From Anaspis maculata (Eukaryota; Arthropoda; Insecta; Coleoptera; Scraptiidae): a DNA stretch of 64,000 nt. This document shows positions 10,333 to 20,660 of this stretch, piece after piece. The number at the start of each line of letters is the position of its first letter. The first letter of the stretch is position 1. The notes beneath the pieces are model-generated. The model made no database searches, was not told where the DNA came from, and saw only the letters and a list, made by a program, of their open reading frames with translations. The stretch lies in assembly GCA_949128115.1 (NCBI GenBank), contig OX421964.1, positions 17,260,892 to 17,324,891 of the forward strand, read 5' to 3'. A program made the position numbers and the translations under genes.

Positions 10333-11796
10333 CGAACTACACTACGACGATGTATTATCGGATTATGAACGACTGAAGACATGTATTAATTTTTGAATAA
10401 AACTCTTGAAAAAATGATTGCCTGGTTTTTTTCAACGGCTACTGCTAATTAACGCATGCCGAACTGTCTCATACCCCACAACATCTTTACAGCTAAACCA
10501 TGCGATCCCAGGTAAACGGTGCTCATTATGCTCATTCACAGCTGGGTTTATAAAAAAAAAAGCGAGTGCACTCGTAGTTTTCATTCAAGTGGCACTGCTT
10601 CCCCATGCTTTAGAAAGTGGTATAGAAGCCGTCTCGTTGTGTTGCTAAATGGTTTTTCCAAAGTGCTCGTAGAATTATCTCCATACACCACCATCATATC
10701 ACCATTTTCCTCGAAACTATGATGGCACATAATTCTATAATATACCCCGAGCTTTGAGAGCATGAATTTTTTAAAGAGCAGCTACCTACCGGTTTTGTAT
10801 GATAATAGCACTTTATACCTGCAGACCCTCGCTCGGAAACCTAACCTTATGCATCTAACAGGCCTCAAATTTATCCATCTCGATGTGGGATGATAGACAG
10901 GGATGGAGCCGATATAGCGCGCTTTGTCATATGCGGCGCTTAGGTCTTCTCGCGAGAAAAAGCCCTTAATTCGGCAATTTACAAAACCATAAACGAGCAA
11001 TATCTATATAACCAGCAGTTTCGTTCACCTTATCGAACAATCCCGGTTGCCACCCGCCGCTCCCTACCCTCCACCCTCTGGCAGGGGATATCATACCAAT
11101 AGTGGATTTGAATATTTGAATTTTTGAATTTTTGAATTGTGAAGAAGGTAGAAATGGCCGTACCTAGTCATGCGAAACTAATTTAGCTATCTCGAAATCA
11201 CGGGTTAAAACATATCTAGATGATGTACCGAGGTATCTATTACCCCCTACCATCAAAAACATCATGATGTTTAGTACAACAGTTAGTTTTGTATCGGCTC
11301 ATCTGTCCAGAGCATGTCGACTTGTTATGGCTAATGTATTCCGACGTAGCAAGCAAATAGAAAAATTAGGTACCTCATCTCAGAAAAATTAGGTACCTCA
11401 TCTAATTTTTTTAAAACGTCGTGCGCCTCTCTGTAGGTAAGTAAGAGCTATCTATTTCATATTCTCCCTCCTTGCTATGATTGAAACATTGCGACGTAGC
11501 GGTCATATAGAAAAATTAGGTATCTCCTCTCAGTGTTTTTTTTTTTTAAAGCGTCGTGCATCCCTTCGTTCCCATGTTGTGAGCGTCGATAAATGAAACC
11601 GTACACCGAAGCGCGAGCAAATAGAAAAATTAGGTACCTCATCTCAGAAAAATTAGGTACCTCATCTAATTTTTTTAAAACGTCGTGCGCCTCTCCGTAG
11701 GTAAGTAAAAGCACAGCCCACAGTTCTCTCTCAAACCTCTGCGTTTGGCTGGGCCACCACTGCACAGGATGATAGACAGAGATGTGGGAGCGAAAT

Positions 11797-11843
<47 letters not shown>

Positions 11844-12613
11844 GCAGCGCTCATGCCCCCAATATGTGCAAGGACCTCCGAGCATCAGGACCTGCGTTGC
11901 GAAGGACCTACCTTTGCGAGTCCTTCGCATGTTCGATTGGAAGCAGCCATAAAACACGTTCCGGCGGTTTTGGGTCATGCGGAGCAGGTAATACCGAGCG
12001 CGAGAGGAGGAGACCTCCCGCTGTGCGCTTGGTCGAGCTGTGTTAAGAGGATGGCAGCGCTTCATCTCGCTCTTACCAACATAGCGCAAACGGTGTCGGA
12101 GGAGGTTCGACTGAGAAGACACGTTGGCACAGGCACCTGCCATTGTCTCTAGAGGCTTGCATCGGTGGAGCTATGTACACGAGGAGGGAACGCGACCCGT
12201 ACGCTCCATCTCGCTCCTTCAACCGCAGAACAAATGGAAACGACGAAGGTTCGACTGAGAAAGCGTGTTGGCACGCTCACCTACCACTGCCTCTGCTTGC
12301 ACCTGCAGCGGTAGGCATGAAGAGGAGGAGGAGGAAAGCGATGGTCCAGGTAAACCGCGGGTTCAAGCTCGCAACGGTAAAACTGGTGTGCACATACTCT
12401 CGCGGTGTTATTACCTCTCTAGTAATTACCTCAATAATTAATGAGCTCGGTTTCAGGATCCTAACCCATATCACGTCTCTATAGCACCCGGCGTCGTACC
12501 CTAAAGAGTGTACTGTAGAGCGGTAGGACCGGTCTAATTACCGACGTCGTAATTACATCCTCTGTAATTACAAGTAATGAGACTTGATTCAGTCGCCCTC
12601 TTCTCTATCTACT
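10333..12613 (-). repeat. Polinton right terminal inverted repeat
   Basis: About 2.28 kb, the reverse complement of 2963-4890. It is longer because of a CT microsatellite (about 11803-11840), an extra stretch of about 110 bases after it, and a local duplication of about 142 bases (the GTTCGACTGAGAA block at 12108 and again at 12250). Its inner edge begins inside the last 20 codons of a copy of the 219-aa gene. Confidence 0.9.
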
Positions 12614-12619
12614 TCTGTC

Positions 12620-13203
12620 TTTGTGGGAGTCCTGTGGACTGCAAAGGACGTCATGGCTTGAGCTGTGTTAAAAGCGCTGGCAGATTTTCGCGACATTCCA
12701 TGTTGAATGATATAATTAACAGAACGCTCAACTCCATCGACATCCCTTGCCTTCGAGAACCTTCAGGTCTCTTTAGAGACGATGGTAAAAGACCAGATGG
12801 TCTAACACTGACTCCATGGTCCAAGGGCCGGTCTCTTGTGTGGGACGCTACATGTGTGGACACTTTGGCAGCATCTTATGTACATTCAACTTCTATTAAG
12901 GCAGGTTCAGCAGCAGAGACAGCTGCACAAAAGAAACACCGCAAATATTCAATCATCAAAAATTCTTATACCTTTTTAGCATTCTCAGTAGAAACATTCG
13001 GTCCTTGGAGTAGAGAAGCTTCTGATTTCATTGATATTTTAGGTTAAAAATTAAAGTTTACCACTGGTGATCCTCGTTCTGCGAGATACCTCAAACAAAA
13101 AATCTCAATTGCAATACAACGTGGGAATGCAGCTAGTGTTTTAGGTTCTCTTCGTTCCATTCCTTCTACTAAACTAGAAGAAATTTTTTATATTGTTACG
13201 TAG
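12620..13203 (+). pseudogene. Non-LTR element C-terminal zinc motif and restriction-like endonuclease
   Basis: This continues the frame of 1510-2962 once the intervening element is removed. It begins with the rest of the CCHC-type zinc motif (LCGSPVDCKGRHGLSC) and then carries RPDGLTLTPWSKGRSLVWD, which fits the PD-(D/E)XK nuclease signature of restriction-like endonucleases in early-branching non-LTR elements. The last part ([16 protein letters not shown]) is the conserved C-terminal tail. A TAA at about 13045 interrupts the frame shortly before the natural end. The nuclease would nick target DNA to prime reverse transcription. Exact clade is not resolved from this fragment. Confidence 0.8.
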
Positions 13204-13277
13204 CACTTACCTAACTTTTAAATTTTATTATATCATTTTATATATTTTTAAAACTTCATTCCTGCAATAAAGACTTT

Positions 13278-14000
13278 ATTCATAGATATTTCCACAGAAC
13301 TGGAACCTTAGATATTTCCGATGTTCTGAGGCAAGTGGAACTGGAAAATACGCGTCCTTCAGGTCAAGCGTGGCCAGAAAACGGTCTTTTTGTATTGATT
13401 TCAGAGCCGATCGATTATCTTCCATTTTGAAATGGGGGCAAACAACATGTTCATTGAACTGTTTCAAACTTAGGATGGAACGTTTTTTGCCGTTCGGTTT
13501 GTAAGCAAGGAAAATATTTGATAAGTATTGGCCTTTGACAGGAGAACACCGAACGACCGCTCCCAAGTCTATTAGCTCGTGAATTGCAGTTTTCATGGGT
13601 ATGAGTTCAGAGGACCAGATTTTTTTGGTCCTGAATGATTCTTTTTGGTAAAGTACACTTACCAGAAGTATTTTATAGCCTATTATACAGGACAAGACAG
13701 AGGCATTGTTGGTGACACGAGCCCAAGCGTTGTAAAAAAAATTCAATCTTCCCGCGATGTGTGTACCTACCCTTAACGGTTCCTGTAGGGGTGAGTTTGG
13801 TTCTTGTTGGTGTCTCGCTGGTAGGAGGTCTGGTGCCCTTTGTATGGCCTCGTCTGCCTCCTGGAACGATGCGGGCGGCATCTCAACATTTCGTGATACA
13901 TCTCGGCACCAGCCCAAATTTGATTGGCCAGTTCGAATTGGCTCTGATCGTTCGAGGCAGTGCCGAGACTCGCTACGGAATGTTGCGCGGAGGCACCGCA
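13278..14000 (-). pseudogene. DIRS-like reverse transcriptase, N-terminal half
   Basis: Minus-strand frame with AGRLNFFYNAWARVT, then HELIDLGAVVRCSPVKGQYL, a basic NGKKRSILSLKQFNEHV, and the palm motif LATLDLKDAYFPVPL followed by EHRKYLRFQF. This order matches the linker and first RT motifs of DIRS/Ty3-type enzymes. It stops precisely at the target duplication of the inserted non-LTR element and continues at 1442-1060. The upstream part (about 13780-14000) has no recognised domain. Confidence 0.8.
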
Positions 14001-14483
14001 TGATGCCAATGTGTAATAAATAAAAAATACAACGTAGGTAATAGCAGAATTATACCAACGGAAAAATCATGCCTACCTACCTATGCCATGACAAAATTAA
14101 CTTTTCGAGCTTTCCAGCATCGACGAGTGAAAAACATTCAAATGAAAGTAGCTACCTATCGAGCTACCTATCAAATAGTGAATCACTTCTTCTGAAAAGG
14201 GCATGAGCCATGAGCTATTTTCATCTGGCGAGTTCAAACCAACTTTGGCACGTTATTTTAATATCTAATATCTAATGCTTACTAATTTTGCCTACCTACT
14301 AATTTCGTCTACAACTCCCATAGGACCGCGGAATATATTCTCTGCAAATGCGATAAACTCTTTCTATTCTAAGAATTCACTCATTCATTGTAATAGTATT
14401 TACTGAATACAATCTGAGGAGGTTATTATCCAGTCTAGGCGCGAAGCCGTCATTACGGATGTCATCGCAGCATTGTACCTACT
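14001..14483. other. Unannotated A/T-rich stretch
   Basis: Contains several CTACCTACCTA microsatellite-like bits and no recognisable coding sequence. Confidence 0.5.
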
Positions 14484-14617
14484 GGGGGTGCTACTGGAAT
14501 TGGTAATTGACAAGAACTTCTTCAATGAATAAAGGCTATCGATGTTATTTGGGGGTGCTACTGGAATTGGTAATTGACAAGAACTTCTTCAATGAATAAA
14601 GGCTATCGATGTTATTT
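14484..14617. repeat. Tandem duplication, 67 bp x 2
   Basis: GGGGGTGCTACTGGAATTGG begins at 14484 and again at 14551, and the two units are identical through GATGTTATTT. The identity suggests a recent slippage event. Confidence 0.9.
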
Positions 14618-15023
14618 ACAGGCAACCAGAAATCTTTTGGAATCGAGATCTGGATTATAATCATTTAGAAACTTGAAATCCAGCAATGGACAGTTGGCAG
14701 AAGTGGGAGTCGGAATCTTCGAACAAAGTGTGCACGTCGTACACCAGAGGCGTACTACCTAGTAAATATCTTCGAAATGGACGCTGAAATATAATTGGGA
14801 ATTCTCGCCAACGGAGTAGATTGTTGAAAGATGTATCTAAGTAACCGTGAAGACAAAATCGGAATCGGTTGAGACAATCCAAAGTAACACCATTTTGAAA
14901 AAAGGCAAAATATTCGATATCAGCAGTACTAGCTGTACCAGCAGAACATACTGGTACGCTATCAGCATATTCGATGAGCAGTTTATTATGAGCGCTGGTT
15001 TGGGTACATTCCACTGACAACCA
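14618..15023. other. Unrecognised stretch with a 122-codon open frame lacking ATG
   Basis: A minus-strand frame over 15029-14661 opens with GTG, not ATG, and shows no known motif. It directly abuts the short-repeat tract at 15024, so I do not call a gene. Confidence 0.5.
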
Positions 15024-15600
15024 ACTCACCGACTGGACATTTCACCGACAGCCATTTCACCGAACGGACATTTCATCGACACGCCGTTTCGCCGACAGGA
15101 CATTTCACCGACTCGCCGATTCACCGTCTGGACATTTTATTGACAAGACAATTCACCGACTCGCCATATCACCGGCGGGACATTTCACGTACAGGAAAGA
15201 CAGCTGGCTGCCAACAAGTCGTCAACGTGCCATTCATACCACCGCAAACCATTTTTCCCATAGCTTGCTCTAATGCAGAAAGCCAACTCTTGGACATTGT
15301 CGTCCACTTTATAATGGCCGCAGACGTACCTATGCTCCGAAACTCAAAACGCTACAGTCCTGTCGGTGGATCGGCGACTCGATGAAATATCCTGTCGGTG
15401 GATCGGCTATTCGGTGGAATGTCCTGTCGGTGTAATGACGAGTCGGTGAGTGTCCTGTCGGTGAATCGGCGTTTCAGTAAAATATCCTCTCGGTGAAATG
15501 GCGAGTCGGTGAAATGTCCTGTCGGTGAATCGGCGTGTCGGTGGAATATCCAGTCGGCGAATCGGCGAGTCGGTGAAATGTCCCGTCGATGAAATGGTGC
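15024..15600. repeat. Degenerate short repeats of the GTCGGTGA / TCACCGAC type
   Basis: 15024-15200 is filled with GGACATTTCACCGAC-like units; 15355-15600 has the same unit in the opposite orientation (GTCGGTGAATCGGCGA). The two tracts are separated by about 150 bases of non-repeat sequence. Open frames across them are repeat artefacts. Confidence 0.85.
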
Positions 15601-15725
15601 TAGGACAATTCTTCGCGCGGACAATTCTTCGCGAACAATTCTTCGCGCGGACAATTCTTCGCAGGACAATTCTTCGCCGGACAATTCTTCGCACGGACAA
15701 TTCTTCGCAGGACAATTCTTCGCAA
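15601..15725 (+). repeat. GGACAATTCTTCGC array, left arm
   Basis: About eight tandem units of 14-16 bases (GGACAATTCTTCGCGC and shorter variants). The same unit occurs in reverse complement at 18103-18232, so the two arrays bracket the 2.3-kb satellite between them. Confidence 0.9.
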
Positions 15726-15744
15726 GCATTGCACCCGCGCATGA

Positions 15745-18090
15745 CCGGGCTTATTGGGGCTCTGAAAGACACTTCGAGACACAAGGGGGCTCAGCAGGAC
15801 TTGAAATCCTACAACGTAGACACAAAGGAGGATAGGGCTCCTTATATCACAAGAAGACCTGGCAGGGCTCACTAGGGCCCCCAACAATACTTTAGACACA
15901 AGGGGGCTAGCGGAGCTCAAATCGCCACAATGTAGACACAAGGCTATTAAAAAAAATAGATAGGGCTTCGAGTAACACTAAAACGCATTAGGGGCTCAAT
16001 GGGGCTCCAAACGACACTTAAAAGCACAAGGGGGCCTATAGGGCTCCGATCAATACATGAAGACAACAGGAGCTTACTATAACACAGAAACAAAGACAGG
16101 TTAAAAAGGGGCTCAACAGGGCTACAGATGACACAAAAACATAAGGGGGCCTAATAGGCACAAGGAAGCTTTTTTAGATGCCACAAATATCGCTAAGTCA
16201 AAAGGGGATCACCGGGGCTACAAACAACAATTGAGAACCCAAGGGGGCTCAATAGGGCTCCAAACAATACTGGAAGATACAAGGGGGCTCAGTAGGGCTT
16301 GAAACGTTTCAATGTAGACACAGGAGAGCAGAAGCCTCTAAAAATCGGACGGAGGCCTGGCGGGGCTCACTGGGGCTGCAAACGATAATTGAAGACACAA
16401 GGGGGCTCGATAGGGCTCCAAACGATACTTGAAGACACAAGAGGGCTCAGCAGTGCTTGAAATGTTCTGATGTAGAACACAAAGGAGACTAGGGCTCTGA
16501 AAACTGCAAGAAAGCTTGGCGGGGCTCACTAGGGCTCCAAATGAGACTACTAGAGACACAAAGAGGGCCCTGTAGAACTTCAACCAATACATGAAGACTC
16601 ACAGGAGCTAACAAAAATTTTGAAAAATTACACAACATACAGAGGAGCTCTGCAGGGCTATAAATGAAACATGGAAACACAGGAGGCCACATAGGGCTCC
16701 AAGAAACCTGAGAAGGGGCTCAAGGGAGCTTATCAAAATTCCAGAAACTCAAGAAAACAGAAGGAGTCACCTGGGCTGCAAACGATAATTGAAGACACAA
16801 GGGGGCTCAGTAGGGCTCCAAACGATACTTGAAGACACAAGGGGGTTCAGTAGGGCTTGAAATGTTCTGATGTAGAACACAAGAGGGAATAGGGTTCTGG
16901 AAATCGCAAGAAGGATTGGCGGGGCTCACTAGGGCTCCAAATGACACTAAGATACACAAAGGGGGCCATGTAGAACTTGAACCAACACATGAAGACTCAC
17001 AGGAGCTAACAAGAGCTTTGAAAAATGACACAATATACGAAGGGGCTCTGCAGGGCTATATGGAACATGGAAACACAGGGGGCTCACATAGGGCTCCAAG
17101 AAATTTGAGAAGGGGCACAAGGGAGCTTCTGGAAAATTCCAGGAACTCGAGATAAGAGAAGGAGTCACCTGGGCTGTTAACAATAATTGAAGACACGAGG
17201 GGGCTTAATAGGGCTCTAAACGATACTTGAAGACACAAGGGGGCTTAGCAGGGCTTGAAATGCTCTTATGTAGAACACAAGAGAGAATAGGGCTCTGGAA
17301 ATCGCAAGAAGGCCTTGTGGGGCTCACTAGGGCTCCAAATGACACTTAGAGACACAAAGGGAGCCCTGTAGTACTTCAACCAACACATAAAGACTCACAG
17401 GAGCTACCTAGAGCTTCGGAAACTGAAGCAATGAAAAAGGGGCTCAGCAGGGCTACAAATGAAACACGAAGACACTAGGGGGGCACATATAGGGCTCCGA
17501 GAAACTCAAAAAGGAGCACAAGACAGCTCTCTAAGCTTTCAGAATCTTCGAGAAATCAGAAGAGGGTCACTTGGGCTGCAAACGATAATTGAAGACGCAA
17601 GGGGGCGCAATACGTCTGCAAACGGTATTTAAGACACAAGGGGGCTCAGCAGGGTTTGAAATGCTTTGATGTAGAACACAAGTGAGAATGGGGCTCTGAA
17701 AATCGCAATAAGGCCTTGTGGGGCTCATCAGGCCTTCAAATGACACTAAGAGACACAAAGGGGGCCCTATAGGACTTCAACCAACCCATAAAGATTCACA
17801 GGAGCTCACTAGAGCTTTGAAAACAAAAACAATAGAAAAGGGGCTAAGCAGGACTACAAATGCAACATGAAGACAGGGGGGGGCTAATAGGGCTCTGAGA
17901 AGCCGTCAAAGGCATAAGGGAGAAGCAAATATCCAGAAAATTTGGAGATACCCAAGGGGGTTAATCAAGACCCCAAACGACACTTGTAGAGACAAGGGGC
18001 GCAGCAAGGCTTTAAGCTTGAAACTCTACGTAAAAACTTAGTGGGGGATAGGGCTTGGAATATCACAATCACACTAGGCCTTATAAGAGC
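15745..18090. repeat. GGGGCTCA satellite with 400-bp higher-order period
   Basis: Built from about 40-base submonomers of the form AGGGCTCCAAACGATACTTG plus AAGACACAAGGGGGCTCA. From 16372 on a higher-order unit is visible: TGGGCTG(C/T) followed by ATAATTGAAGACAC recurs at 16372, 16772, 17170 and 17572, i.e. at 400, 398 and 402 bases. The ten or so submonomers inside a unit differ from each other but match their counterparts in the next unit. No true coding sequence. Confidence 0.85.
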
Positions 18091-18102
18091 TCGAAAGTAG
18101 TC

Positions 18103-18232
18103 CGCGAAGAATTGTCCGGCGAAGAATTGTCCGCGCGAAGAATTGTCCGGCGAAGAATTGTCCGGCGAAGAATTGTCCGTGCGAAGAATTGTCCGCGAAG
18201 AATTGTCCGCGCGAAGAAATGTCCGGCCAGCG
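18103..18232 (-). repeat. GCGAAGAATTGTCC array, right arm (inverted)
   Basis: About nine units of GAAGAATTGTCCGGC/GCGC, the exact complement of the left array at 15601-15725. Confidence 0.9.
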
Positions 18233-19640
18233 ATGAAATGGCGAGTCAGTGAGTTTATTGTCGGTGGAACGTCCGTATTTCATAAGCGCACTCCAGCGCA
18301 AACGTGTATTTCTGCTTCTGCCAAAGAATCCTAGAAAATTATTAGAGATCTCAATTCTTACCCCAGCCTCAATCCGTATAACGTGGATATTTTTATTGAA
18401 AATAGCTTGCACCCACTACTACCTGCTCAGATACGTAATTACGTATACTCACTCCCTATAAATCAAAAGATTATTGGGCACGGTGTTGAGAGCCCGACTG
18501 CAGTTTATTTTCTCACCACAGCCACTTAAGCTTTTGAAGTTTCCTCGTGTGTTTTTAATTTTAGCTTTTTCCTCAAAACACCATCCCGCATCACGAACGT
18601 GGTGTGCGATTAGCGCGATATATTGACTGGGAAACTTTGTGCATCAGAGAATGCCTCGGAAGAACCATCATCCTGTGTGTTGCCTCTCCTCTATGTGTTA
18701 CGAAGTTTTGATCATAAACCTTTCGACCTGCCACACATAAAACTTTGTGCGGGGAAAGGGCGCCGCCGCCGAACGCGACAAACTTTGGCGGCCCGGACAC
18801 TAAATTTTGCCCAGAGAAAAGAGTTGGCACTTTAAAGTTAGGCTAGGTGGGCCGCTCTCTCCGGGAAAACTCCCTCGCGCCGGTAAACTCCGCAGAGAAT
18901 TATCACACCGAGCAAAGCAGCAGCACAACAGATTTCGCATTCGGCAAATCAGCTTTGGTCACATCGAAGGGCAAATTCGGGCAAATTCAGGCAAATAAGT
19001 GCTGGAGGGGTGAAATAAGGGGTCACAATGGAGGAAAAAATGGAAATTAACGGCTGCATGGATGCGGGCCGTCACGAAATCGGGGGCGCGGATTGCTTTT
19101 TATTAACCGCTATTTATTGGTTCTGCGCGATTTATAGACCCGGCCGTAAAAATGTCAGTTTTTATTAGCTGTGGCAGCGCTGTTGGTGGCTTTCGGGAAG
19201 CACTGATGGATCGAGGTGGGATGCGCGGGTTTCATTGCCCAATCATCAAAAGGTGAAAAGATAGAAAAAAAACACTTTACCTGCTGTTTTGTCCCCATGG
19301 AGGCGCCGATCTTGAAGAATACGGCTTTCTGATCTGGAATGTTTGCGAATCTCGGTTTGAGCCAACACGAACTATGCTTCATCATCCCGTGACGTCCTTG
19401 CTACATCAGACATATTAGGTCCAGGAATGATAGACACTGACCCACCTGACATCATTGCTGACGGCTCTTCACTGTCAAAAAAGGGAGCACTACATCAATT
19501 TCATGTTTTTTTTTCAATTGCTCACTCTCCAACTCATATTTTTGTCGATCAAATTGCTCATCCTGTTTCTTTAGTGTTTGCGGTAATGTGCATTTGCATA
19601 CCGAGTCTAGCTACTTCAAGAGAATTCAATGGAACTCGTT
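18233..19640. other. Mixed, mostly unique sequence; no gene called
   Basis: GC-richer blocks at about 18740-19150 look like single-copy DNA and may be conserved intronic or intergenic host sequence. Open frames here start at non-ATG codons or lack motifs. I find no splice-bounded exon. Confidence 0.4.
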
Positions 19641-19855
19641 AAAAGCGGAAAAGTAGTGATGAAAGTGGAACAAAGAAGCTGTATGAAAATAGATGAGAAA
19701 ATAATGCTGAACAAAGTTTGTGGGAAGAAAAAAAGACAAGGAGCACAAGAGGCAAGAAACAAATTAGAACCAGGGTGAACTGAAGAAAAGAACAAAAAAA
19801 AAACAGCCGAATGCAGACAGGAAAAGATCAGTATCTTTCCTCCTCCTCTACAAAT

Positions 19856-20106
19856 CGATGGCCCCTAATAAGACTAGGGTAACTCGTGAGACACGGTTAG
19901 AACTAGCGTATCTCTGCGCTTACCAAATGAACTAGCGTATCTCTGCGTTTACCAAATGAACTAGCGTCCCTCCCATTGGATTTACACAGGCTATACGCTA
20001 GTTCATTTGGAGAACGCAGAGATACGCTAGTTCATTTGGTAAACGCAGAGATACGCTAGTTCTAACCGTGTCTCATGAGTTACGCTAGTCTTATTAGGGG
20101 CCATCG
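19856..20106. mobile_element. Palindromic MITE inserted in the purine-rich satellite
   Basis: CGATGGCCCCTAATAAGACT at 19856 is matched by its complement ending at 20106. Inside, AACTAGCGTATCTCTGCG recurs as a nested inverted and direct repeat, so nearly the whole 251 bases folds on itself. It lacks coding capacity. A related half copy (TCTAATAAGACTAGCTTTA) lies at about 57675. Confidence 0.8.
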
Positions 20107-20469
20107 AAATAGTAAAAGATAAAAGTGAAAGAAAAAAGGCTGAACTAAAATAAAATATTGCCGAGTACAAAGTTATTGAGAAGAAAGAAGACGCCAAGAA
20201 CAATGAACAAGAAAGATTCCATCCAGAGTATAAAGACTGAGAAGAAGAAAAAACAGGCGAATATATGAAGGGGAAAAATCAGAACCCCCCTCAAGGAAAA
20301 GTAGTAAAAGATGTAAGTGGGAGGAAGAAAGCTGAAAGCTGGAATATGAAAATTGGAAGAAAATAGTGCAGGTCAGTACAAATTAACCAGAAGAAAAAAG
20401 ACGCTGAGAACAAGAAATGAACGCGAACAAACCAGAATATGGAGAACAAGAGGAAGAAAAAGGTAAGGA

Positions 20470-20660
20470 GACGGCTCCGTGGCGGAGGTGGTTTTGTGGC
20501 TGCCTGCGGCCGCGGGAGCCTTGGGTACGACTCCTGGAAGAAGTATGGATGTTTGTGTTTGACCAATTTGCAATTTGTCTGGCTATGTAAATGTGATAAT
20601 AAAAGGCAAGAACTCTTATGGCCGGTGCAGGCCAATACGGAGGAGAACATTTATTCTTCA
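20470..20660 (+). mobile_element. tRNA-derived SINE in the satellite
   Basis: TGGCGGAGGTGG (20480-20491) fits the polymerase III A box and GGTACGACTCC (20524-20534) fits the B box with one mismatch, spaced 32 bases apart as in a tRNA. About 190 bases of non-satellite sequence interrupt the purine-rich array, and removing about 212 bases restores the monomer spacing. No clear target duplication was found. Confidence 0.55.

Larger units (their letters stand above)
2963..12613. mobile_element. Polinton/Maverick-type element, deleted derivative with about 2-kb inverted repeats
   Basis: The element starts AGTAGATAGAGAAG and ends with the exact complement CTTCTCTATCTACT. It is flanked by the 6-bp direct repeat TCTGTC (2957-2962 and 12614-12619). 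Terminal AG...CT, 6-bp duplication and very long inverted repeats are the Polinton/Maverick hallmarks, and the interior holds a Polinton-type integrase C-terminus. Length is 9.65 kb instead of the usual 15-20 kb. I see no DNA polymerase B, packaging ATPase, cysteine protease, or capsid genes, so the copy is non-autonomous. Contents in order: left repeat, 219-aa gene (-), minisatellite, integrase remnant (-), 59-bp array, HTH gene (+), second integrase remnant (+), right repeat. It sits in the zinc motif of a non-LTR element. Confidence 0.85.
1443..13277 (+). mobile_element. Non-LTR retrotransposon (restriction-like endonuclease type), 5'-truncated, itself interrupted
   Basis: The element is bounded by the 11-bp direct repeat ATTCATAGATA at 1432-1442 and 13278-13288, which is the target duplication inside the DIRS RT gene. 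It ends with an AATAAA-like signal and a short A/T tail at about 13267-13277, giving plus orientation. It starts abruptly inside the RT domain after an ATT-rich stretch, so it is 5'-truncated. Its own sequence is only 1443-2962 plus 12620-13277; the rest is a Polinton-type insertion. Removing the whole block and one duplication copy brings the DIRS RT frame back together. Confidence 0.85.

Noticed and set aside
14661..15029. 122-codon gene on the minus strand
   Set aside because: Opens with GTG, no known motif, next to a short-repeat tract.
15600..15941. Open frames rich in CPAKNCP-type peptides
   Set aside because: They translate the GGACAATTCTTCGC tandem repeat; no independent coding signal.
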